From contig BJHW01000001.1 of NCBI GenBank assembly GCA_005405945.1, positions 8,122,001 through 8,186,000 on the forward strand: DNA of 64,000 nt, in the 5' to 3' direction. The notes beneath the pieces were generated by a model. It was given only the letters and a program-made list of their open reading frames with translations, was not told the origin of the DNA and ran no database searches. Every line of letters begins with the position of its first letter. Position 1 is the first letter of the stretch. This stretch comes from Streptomyces violaceusniger (GTDB taxonomy: Bacteria > Actinomycetota > Actinomycetes > Streptomycetales > Streptomycetaceae). Both the position numbers and the translations under genes were made by a program. Of the stretch, positions 55,067-61,562 are shown piece by piece.

Positions 55067-56314
55067 ATGGCGACGACTCCGACCCCGCTGCCGCCGACGG
55101 TGCCGCCCAAGCCCAGCTGGGACCCGCAGGCCGGCTCGCGCCCCAACCCCTGGCTGCGCCCCACGATCCGGATACGGCTCACCCTGCTGTACGGCGGGAT
55201 GTTCCTGATCGCCGGGGTGGTGCTGCTGACGATCATCTACCTGCTGGCCGCGCAGGCCCTGCACGTCGGCAACGAGCTGCCGTTCAAGCTGGTCGGCGGC
55301 AGTGTCCAGCCGACCAACAACACCTGCCCCGAGATCATCGGCCAGAGCAGCCCCGACCAGTTCAACGCGGTCCTGAACACGTGTATGAAGGAGCAGCGCC
55401 AGCTGGCCCTCGACGGGCTGCTGCGCCGCTCCCTGATAGCCCTCCTGGGCCTGTCCGTGATCGCCTTCGCCTTCGGCTACGCGATGGCCGGGCGGGTGCT
55501 CTCGCCGCTCGGCCGGATCACCCGGACCGCGCGCCAGGTGGCGGGCTCGGACCTGTCCCGCAGGATCGAGCTGGACGGCCCGGACGACGAGCTCAAGGAG
55601 CTCGCCGACACCTTCGACGAGATGCTGGAGCGCCTGGACCGGGCGTTCACCGCCCAGCAGCGGTTCGTCGCCAACGCCTCGCACGAGTTGCGCACCCCGC
55701 TGGCGATCAACCGCACCCTGCTGGAGGTGCAGCTCTCGGACCCGCAGGCGTCCCCGGAGCTGACCCAGCTGGGCAAGACCCTGCTGGCCACCAACGAGCG
55801 CAGCGAGCAGCTGGTGGAGGGCCTGCTGCTGCTGGCCCGCAGCGACAACGAGATCGTCGACCGCAAGCCGGTGGACCTCGCCGAGGTGGCCTCCCAGGCG
55901 CTGGAGCAGGTGCGGTCGGAGGCGGAGGACAAGGGCGTGGAGCTGCGCGGGCAGCGCGCCCCGGCGGTGGTCCAGGGCAACGGGGTGCTGCTGGAGCGGA
56001 TCGCGCTGAACCTCGTCCAGAACGCGGTGCGGTACAACGTGGCCCGGGACGGCTGGGTGGAGGTCACCACCGAGAGCCGGCAGGGCCAGGCCGTGCTGGT
56101 GGTCGCCAACACCGGCCCGGTGGTCCCCGCCTACGAGATGGACAACATCTTCGAGCCCTTCCGCAGGCTCCGCACCGAGCGCACCGGCAGCGACAAGGGC
56201 GTCGGCCTCGGGCTGTCGATCGCGCGTTCCGTGGCGCGCGCCCACGGCGGCCGCATCGCGGCGGAGCCGCGCGAGGGAGGCGGCCTGGTGATGCGGGTGG
56301 TGCTCCCGGTGTGA
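55067..56314 (+). CDS. cutS: Sensor histidine kinase CutS
   Basis: 415 residues. TM1 (about 42-62), a short extracellular loop of about 75 residues, TM2 (about 125-142, LLGLSVIAFAFGYAMAGRVL), HAMP, HisKA with His206 in ASHELRTPLA, and HATPase with N-box RIALNLVQNAVRYN and GVGLGLSIARSVAR. The extracellular loop holds exactly two Cys, Cys87 and Cys106; published work on CutS proposes that such a pair senses protein folding outside the cell. Operon with cutR. Confidence 0.94.
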   Translation: MATTPTPLPPTVPPKPSWDPQAGSRPNPWLRPTIRIRLTLLYGGMFLIAGVVLLTIIYLLAAQALHVGNELPFKLVGGSVQPTNNTCPEIIGQSSPDQFNAVLNTCMKEQRQLALDGLLRRSLIALLGLSVIAFAFGYAMAGRVLSPLGRITRTARQVAGSDLSRRIELDGPDDELKELADTFDEMLERLDRAFTAQQRFVANASHELRTPLAINRTLLEVQLSDPQASPELTQLGKTLLATNERSEQLVEGLLLLARSDNEIVDRKPVDLAEVASQALEQVRSEAEDKGVELRGQRAPAVVQGNGVLLERIALNLVQNAVRYNVARDGWVEVTTESRQGQAVLVVANTGPVVPAYEMDNIFEPFRRLRTERTGSDKGVGLGLSIARSVARAHGGRIAAEPREGGGLVMRVVLPV

Positions 56315-56399
56315 CGTAGGAGAGCGCGCGGCCGGGGACCCGCCGGGATGTGTTCGCTTTGGGCGGAATTTTCGGGATCCGCCCACCCGCTGTAGGGTG

Positions 56400-56502
56400 T
56401 GTGATCGATCACATGGGCGATTTTCCGGCCATATACTCTGCGTGATCGTCACGGTTGACGGAAAGCCGGGAAAATCCGGGTTTTCAGGGGCCGTGATCAC
56501 GG
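56400..56502. promoter_or_regulatory. Three clustered GTGATC-cored palindromes
   Basis: TGTGATCGATCACA (56400-56413), CGTGATCGTCACG (56441-56453) and CCGTGATCACGG (56491-56502), all dyad-symmetric, in the 400-base gap between cutS and the DUF4193 gene. No gene is supported in this gap (56315-56719). It is a candidate multi-site operator for an unidentified regulator of the DUF4193 gene. Confidence 0.5.
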
Positions 56503-56719
56503 GAAGTACACGTCATGGCGCATGTGAGTGCGACATTCGGACCGTGTACGGTCCCGATGGCCATCCAACCCGATCACCTCTTCAGGGGTGCGGTTGGGTG
56601 TCGATTGAGTAACAGACCTTGATGTGAGGCAAAATCTCCGCCTCGGGTCGGGCACAAGTCCGGCCTCTCACGCGTTACGTGCGCTGGAGACACCACAGAC
56701 ACCCAGAGGGGAGACAGAC

Positions 56720-57022
56720 ATGGCAACGGATTACGACACCCCACGCAAGACCGACGATGACGTCAACGAGGACAGCATCGAGGAACTGAAGGCCCGGCGG
56801 AACGACAAGTCCGCGTCCACCGTCGACGTGGATGAGTTCGAGCAGGCCGAGGGCCTGGAGCTGCCCGGCGCGGACCTCTCCAACGAGGAGTTGTCCGTCC
56901 GGGTCCTGCCCCGCCAGGCCGACGAGTTCACCTGCATGAGCTGCTTCCTCGTGCACCACCGCAGCCAGCTGGCCGCCGAGACCAAGAACGGCCAGCCGAT
57001 CTGCCGCGACTGCGCGGCCTGA
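56720..57022 (+). CDS. DUF4193 zinc-ribbon-like protein
   Basis: 100 residues. An acidic N-terminus (DYDTPRKTDDDVNED) precedes the C-terminal zinc ribbon, CMSCFLVHHRSQLA and CRDCAA. Highly conserved in actinobacteria; members resemble RNA-polymerase-associated small proteins, but I know of no proven function. ATG 56720 follows AGGGGAGAC. Confidence 0.93.
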   Translation: MATDYDTPRKTDDDVNEDSIEELKARRNDKSASTVDVDEFEQAEGLELPGADLSNEELSVRVLPRQADEFTCMSCFLVHHRSQLAAETKNGQPICRDCAA

Positions 57023-57057
57023 GCCGCGTGGTCGGCGTGGAGGCGGAACACGACGAC

Positions 57058-57738
57058 ATGCACGAGACCGAGCGAGGCCGGATGGCCTCGCTCGCGACCG
57101 CTGTCGGCCGTGGAGTGCGACGAGGCGGTGAGCGCGCGAGAGCGGGGGTCTACGCGGTCGCCGACCGGATCATCGCGAACGCCCCACGTATCCCTGTCCG
57201 CGATCTCGCGACGCTGCGCAAGCAGTTCCCGGGGCTGGGCCCCGAAGAGCTCGCGGACAAGCTGGTGGCCGGTGCCGCGGGAGGCACCGCCACAGTGGGC
57301 GCGGGCGTCGGTGCCGCGGCGATGCTGCCGGCCCCGCCCGCCATGCCCACCGAGCTGGCCGCCGAGATCGTCGGCGTGGCCTCCATAGAGTTCAAGCTGA
57401 TCGCCGAGCTGCACGAGGTCTACGGAGTGCGTGCGCCGGGCTCCACGCGTCAGCGCGCCGTCGCCTATCTCGGCGCCTGGGCCGAGGAGCGCGGTATCGA
57501 CGTCGCCCAGCCTGCGACCGTCAACGCGGCTCTCGGCGTCCAGATGAAGCGCGAGCTGCGGCAGCAGGTCCTCAGACGCGGCTTCCGGAACATGCCGTCC
57601 TTGGCGCCCTTCATGGTCGGCGCGGCCGTGGGAGCCGCGATGAACCGGCGCGACACCAAGAAGCTCGCGCGCAAGGTCCGCAAGGACCTGCGGGCCAAGC
57701 AGATCCCCTGGGACCTCCCCGTACCGCTGGAGAAATGA
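57058..57738 (+). CDS. Conserved hypothetical protein
   Basis: 226 residues from ATG 57058; GTGs at 57028 and 57037 are alternatives and the true start is unclear. Gly/Ala-rich helices (AAGGTATVGAGVGAAAML; SLAPFMVGAAVGAAMNRRDT) suggest membrane association. The layout is loosely like EcsC-type proteins, a weak guess. It lies 35 bases after the DUF4193 gene. Confidence 0.75.
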   Translation: MHETERGRMASLATAVGRGVRRGGERARAGVYAVADRIIANAPRIPVRDLATLRKQFPGLGPEELADKLVAGAAGGTATVGAGVGAAAMLPAPPAMPTELAAEIVGVASIEFKLIAELHEVYGVRAPGSTRQRAVAYLGAWAEERGIDVAQPATVNAALGVQMKRELRQQVLRRGFRNMPSLAPFMVGAAVGAAMNRRDTKKLARKVRKDLRAKQIPWDLPVPLEK

Positions 57739-57756
57739 GCTCCTCGCGCGCCCCCG

Positions 57757-58203
57757 TCACGCCGAGCGCACGGCCGTGAGCGCGGCGGCGAGCGCCTCCG
57801 GATTCCGTGTGGACACATACACATACGGTGTGGGGTCCTCCGGATCGGTGACGTCCACCCGCAGCGCGGTCGGGATGTAGCTGCGCAGCAGCATGAACGC
57901 CCGCGGATCGGCCTTGTAGGTCCGCCAGGCGGCCGCCTCGGCGGCGTCCAGCACCTGGGGCGTCCCCAGTGCCGACACCGGGATCTTCGCCTCGCCCGCC
58001 ACCAGCGAGTCCGCCACCACGCGCACCCGCGCCGAGCCGTACGAACTCACCGCCACACAGGCCAGTGCCGCCCCGCCGATCAGCCCGCCGAGCATCGGCA
58101 GGGTGCCGAACGGCAGCATGATCAACCCCACCGAGACCCCGATCAGGAAGGCGATGAACCACCAGGAACGGGGCGCGCTGAGGCGTTCTTCGTAAGGCTG
58201 CAT
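57757..58203 (-). CDS. DUF3093 family membrane protein
   Basis: 148 residues. Two adjacent membrane helices near the N-terminus (WWFIAFLIGVSVGLIMLPFG; LGGLIGGAALACVAVSSYG), followed by the conserved DUF3093 region (AAWRTYKADPRAFMLLRSYIPTAL). Unknown function, actinobacterial. Divergent from the thioesterase gene. Confidence 0.92.
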   Translation of the reverse strand: MQPYEERLSAPRSWWFIAFLIGVSVGLIMLPFGTLPMLGGLIGGAALACVAVSSYGSARVRVVADSLVAGEAKIPVSALGTPQVLDAAEAAAWRTYKADPRAFMLLRSYIPTALRVDVTDPEDPTPYVYVSTRNPEALAAALTAVRSA

Positions 58204-58262
58204 GCGTATCAGCTTGGCATGGCCGCCGACCCGGGTTGTTCTCGCGGGTAAGGTCAGCCGTT

Positions 58263-58843
58263 GTGAGTGGACGAACGACAGGGCTGACGCCGCCGGAGGG
58301 CGCCACGGCACCCGTGCGCCACGCCGACGCGCCCGCGCCCGGGGAGATCCTCGGCGCGCACTACGACCAGTGCTTCGGCTGCGGCGACCAGGCGGGGGCC
58401 TGGGGCTGACCACACGGGCGGGCGAGGGTGTGAGCGTCACCGCCGAGTTCACCGTGCGCTCCGGCCACCAGGGCGCGCCGGGGCTGGCCCACGGCGGGGT
58501 GCTGGCCGCGGCGCTGGACGAGACGCTCGGGTCGCTCAACTGGCTCCAGCGGGTGATCGCGGTGACCGGGCGGCTGGAGACGGACTTCGTACGGCCCGTG
58601 CCGGTCGGCGCCGAGCTCCACCTGGAGGCACGGGTGACCGCCGTGCACGGCCGCAAGATCTACTGCTCGGCCACGGGCCGGATCGATGCCCCCGACGGCC
58701 CCGTCGCGGTGCGGGCGCAGGCGCTCTTCATAGAGGTGCGGGTCGACCACTTCATCGAGAACGGCCGGGCGGAGGAGATCGACGCGGCGCTCGCCGACCC
58801 GGATCAGGTGAAGGTCGCACGCGCTTTCGAGGTGAACCCATGA
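58263..58843 (+). CDS. PaaI-type hotdog thioesterase, frameshifted
   Basis: About 193 residues after repair. GTG 58263 gives VSGRTTGLTPPEG, then HYDQCFGCGDQ. The frame breaks in the G run at 58394-58398; adding one G continues as GGLGLTTRAGEGVSVTAEFT. The hotdog core includes GLAHGGVLAAALDETLG (with the catalytic-type Asp/Glu) and TDFVRPVPVG. It hydrolyses an acyl-CoA; the acyl group is not known. Its stop overlaps the dut start (ATGA), so they form an operon. Confidence 0.85.
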
Positions 58844-59355
58844 GTCCGCTCCCCGTCGACGTGCTGATCCGCAGGGTGGACCCCGAGGTGCCGATCCCCG
58901 GCTACGCCCACCCAGGCGACGCCGGGGCCGATCTGGTCACCACCGAGCCCGCCGAACTGGCTCCCGGGGAGCGCGCGGTTCTGCCCACCGGAGTGTCTAT
59001 CGCGCTCCCGGAGGGGTATGCCGCCTTCGTGCATTCACGGTCCGGACTCGCCGCGCGCTGCGGTGTCGCCATGGTGAATGCCCCGGGGACCATCGATGCC
59101 GGGTACCGTGGAGAGATCAAGGTGATCGTGGTCAATCTGGACCCGCGCGAGAGCGTGCGGTTCGAGCGCTTCGACCGGATCGCCCAATTGGTCGTCCAGC
59201 AGGTCGAGAAGGTGCGCTTCCAGGAGGTGGCGGAGCTTCCCGGGTCGGCGCGGGCCGAAGGGGGCTTCGGGTCCACCGGCGGTCATGCCGCCGTGGACGG
59301 CACAACGGGTGGGAATGGATACGCTTCGGTCGGTTCCGACCGGGAAGGACGATGA
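58840..59355 (+). CDS. dut: dUTP diphosphatase
   Basis: 171 residues. All five trimeric dUTPase motifs appear in order: PGDAGADL, SRSGLAARCGV, GTIDAGYRGEI with the catalytic Asp, RIAQLVV, and the C-terminal EGGFGSTG P-loop-like arm. It hydrolyses dUTP to dUMP and diphosphate, keeping uracil out of DNA. ATG 58840 overlaps the upstream stop. Confidence 0.96.
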   Translation: MSPLPVDVLIRRVDPEVPIPGYAHPGDAGADLVTTEPAELAPGERAVLPTGVSIALPEGYAAFVHSRSGLAARCGVAMVNAPGTIDAGYRGEIKVIVVNLDPRESVRFERFDRIAQLVVQQVEKVRFQEVAELPGSARAEGGFGSTGGHAAVDGTTGGNGYASVGSDREGR

Positions 59356-59356
59356 C

Positions 59357-60142
59357 GTGTTCGGACGTCGCCGCAAGCGCAGCAAGGAGGACGTCGAGTC
59401 GCTCGACGTGACCTCCGACGAGTTGGCCGAGGACGCGGAGGTCGCGGACGGCGCTGAGGACACCGCCGCACCCGTGGAGAGCGGGCGGGTGAGCCTGCCG
59501 CCGGCCCCGCGCCCCGAGGGCCCCTGGGACGTGTCCGAGGTGCGCGAGCCCGGCGAGGGCCGGGTGGACCTCGGTGGTCTGTTCGTGCCCGGCGTGGAGG
59601 GCATGGAGCTGCGGGTGGAGGTCGCGGGGGATGCGATCGTCGCCGCGACCGTGGTGCTGCGGGACAGCGCCGTGCAGCTCCAGGCGTTCGCCGCGCCCAA
59701 GAAGGAAGGCATCTGGGGCGAGGTGCGCGACGAGATCGCCACCGGCATCACCCAGCAGGGCGGGATCGTGGACGAGGTCGAGGGCCCGCTCGGCTGGGAG
59801 CTGCGCGCCCAGGTGCCGGTGCAGCTCCCGGACGGCAAGAACGGGGTGCAGGTGGTCCGCTTCGTCGGCGTGGACGGGCCCCGCTGGTTCCTGCGCGGTG
59901 TGATCTCCGGGCAGGGCGCGGTGCAGCCCGAGACCGGCAGCCTCCTGGAAGCGATCTTCCGGGACACGGTCGTGGTGCGCGGCGAGGGCCCGATGGCCCC
60001 GCGCGACCCGATCGTCCTCAAGCTGCCGGACGACGCGCAGATGGTGCCCGACGGGGTGCAGCAGGACGAGGCGCAGGGCTCGCGGTTCGCGGGCGGCGCC
60101 GACCGGCTCCAGCGCGGCCCGGAGATCTCCGAGGTGCGCTGA
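59357..60142 (+). CDS. DUF3710 domain-containing protein
   Basis: 261 residues. An acidic, disordered N-terminus (about 40 residues) precedes the DUF3710 core (GPWDVSEV, LQAFAAPKKEGIWGEVRDE, RWFLRGVISGQGA). Conserved in actinobacteria next to dut; its function is unknown. GTG 59357 follows GGAAGGACGATGAC. It is the last gene of the thioesterase-dut unit, ended by a hairpin. Confidence 0.93.
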   Translation: MFGRRRKRSKEDVESLDVTSDELAEDAEVADGAEDTAAPVESGRVSLPPAPRPEGPWDVSEVREPGEGRVDLGGLFVPGVEGMELRVEVAGDAIVAATVVLRDSAVQLQAFAAPKKEGIWGEVRDEIATGITQQGGIVDEVEGPLGWELRAQVPVQLPDGKNGVQVVRFVGVDGPRWFLRGVISGQGAVQPETGSLLEAIFRDTVVVRGEGPMAPRDPIVLKLPDDAQMVPDGVQQDEAQGSRFAGGADRLQRGPEISEVR

Positions 60143-60190
60143 GCCGCCCTCGCGTACGTCAGCTCACGCACGACAGAGAGCCAAGGCCCG

Positions 60191-60223
60191 GAAGGGGCCC
60201 GGGCAGGGCCCCCGGGCCCCTTC
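60191..60223 (+). terminator. Stem-loop after the dut operon
   Basis: Thirteen perfect base pairs (GAAGGGGCCCGGG with CCCGGGCCCCTTC) and a 7-base loop, 50 bases after the DUF3710 stop. Confidence 0.8.
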
Positions 60224-60392
60224 GGCATGTTCCGGAGCCTTCCTTTCGGGTTTTCGGGATTTTCCCGGGACCCGTTGAACACACCCGCCGCACCGGCCGT
60301 ACTCATGGGCGCGAGACCTTGTGACGCTCCGAGGGGAGAGAACGCGTCACGAGACACACCCCCTGTCCGACCTCAACGAGGTGAGTGATCAG

Positions 60393-61274
60393 ATGTCGCG
60401 TGGCCTTCCGTTATTCCACCGCCGGAGAATCCTCCTCTCCGGGGCGATCGGCGGTATCACCTGTGCGGCCGTCGCGGTGGGAGCCGCCATGGCCGGTCAG
60501 GACGGCGGCGGCGACGCCAGTGCGTCGACCAAGGCGGCCTCGACCATCAGCTGCCCCGCCGTCGCCGGTTCCCTCCCGGAGATCCCGGCGGAGGCCCAGG
60601 CCGAGGTGGACCGCAACCTCGCCCTCCTGGACACCCAGCTGGCGGAGGCCAACAAGCGGCTCAGCACCAGCCAGGGCGAGGGCGGCCCGAACTTCGTGCA
60701 GAACGCCATCCTCGGCCCGCTGGCGGACAAGCGGAAGTCCACCCTGGACCGCATCGCGATCTCCATAGGACGGCACGCCGAGAAGCCGACGGGGCTGGAC
60801 GCGCTCGCCGAGTGCACGCTGTCGGACGGCGGGGCGGGCGCGGGCTCCGACACCGGCGCGGGTGGCGAGGCGGGCGGCGCCGCGAGCCCGACCGCCGCCG
60901 CGTCCCAGCCCGCGGACGAGCAGGGCGGAGGAGCCGACCAGGGCGGCGGGGCCGAGCAGGGCGGCGCGGGCTCCGGCCAGACGATCAGCTGCCCCGATGT
61001 CGCCTCCGAGATCGGCGACGTACCGGCCGCCGCCCAGGCCGAGGTGGACCGCAATATCGCGCTGCTCCAGACCCAGCTCGACGAGGCCAACAAGCGGCTG
61101 GCCTCCTCCGCGGGCGAGGGCGGCCCCAACTTCGTCCAGAACGCGATCCTCGGCCCGCTGAAGGACAAGCGCGCCTCGACGATCGACCGCATCGAACTCT
61201 CATTCTCCCGCCAGGGCTCGACCGCCCCCTCCGGTCTTGACGCCTTGGCGGGCTGCTCGCTCGCGTCCGGCTGA
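60393..61274 (+). CDS. Exported protein with an internal domain duplication
   Basis: About 293 residues. A basic HRRR followed by a hydrophobic stretch (ILLSGAIGGITCAAVAVGAA) forms an export signal that may be Tat-like. Two modules of about 75 residues share the pattern ISCPxV, then AQAEVDRN, then ANKRL, then EGGPNFVQNAILGPL and KRxST(L/I)DRI. They are separated by a Gly/Ala/Gln-rich linker (about 155-195). I do not recognise the family. Each module holds one Cys near its start and one near its end. GTG 60381 is a possible earlier start, but GAGGTGAG supports ATG 60393. Confidence 0.8.
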   Translation: MSRGLPLFHRRRILLSGAIGGITCAAVAVGAAMAGQDGGGDASASTKAASTISCPAVAGSLPEIPAEAQAEVDRNLALLDTQLAEANKRLSTSQGEGGPNFVQNAILGPLADKRKSTLDRIAISIGRHAEKPTGLDALAECTLSDGGAGAGSDTGAGGEAGGAASPTAAASQPADEQGGGADQGGGAEQGGAGSGQTISCPDVASEIGDVPAAAQAEVDRNIALLQTQLDEANKRLASSAGEGGPNFVQNAILGPLKDKRASTIDRIELSFSRQGSTAPSGLDALAGCSLASG

Positions 61275-61311
61275 GCCGACGGCGTAAGGCCCGGCCCGAT
61301 GTGAGCGTCTA

Positions 61312-61358
61312 CCGGTGGGCCGTACTCTTCTCTGCGGAGTACGGCCCACCGGCTTTTT
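61312..61358 (+). terminator. Intrinsic terminator with T tract
   Basis: A 16-bp perfect stem (CCGGTGGGCCGTACTC with GAGTACGGCCCACCGG), a 9-base loop and CTTTTT after it. It is the clearest rho-independent terminator in the window. Confidence 0.93.
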
Positions 61359-61562
61359 CCCGGGGGGCTGCCGGCTTTCCGCGGGGTCTGCCGCGAGGTG
61401 TTCGGGCGCCGCGCGTCAGAGACGCGTCAAGAGGGCGCCACCGGCCGTAAGGGAGGCGTCAAGGGACGGCCGGTCCGGCCGGGGGCGAGGTTTGCTCGAC
61501 GGGTATCGCCCGCCGGAGGCTCGCCGAGCGTTCAGGCGCCGTCCAACAGGGAAAATAGGGGC

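Noticed and set aside
56400..56413. Crp binding site in the cutS-DUF4193 gap
   Set aside because: TGTGATCGATCACA has a four-base centre, whereas Crp sites have six between TGTGA and TCACA; the spacing is wrong.
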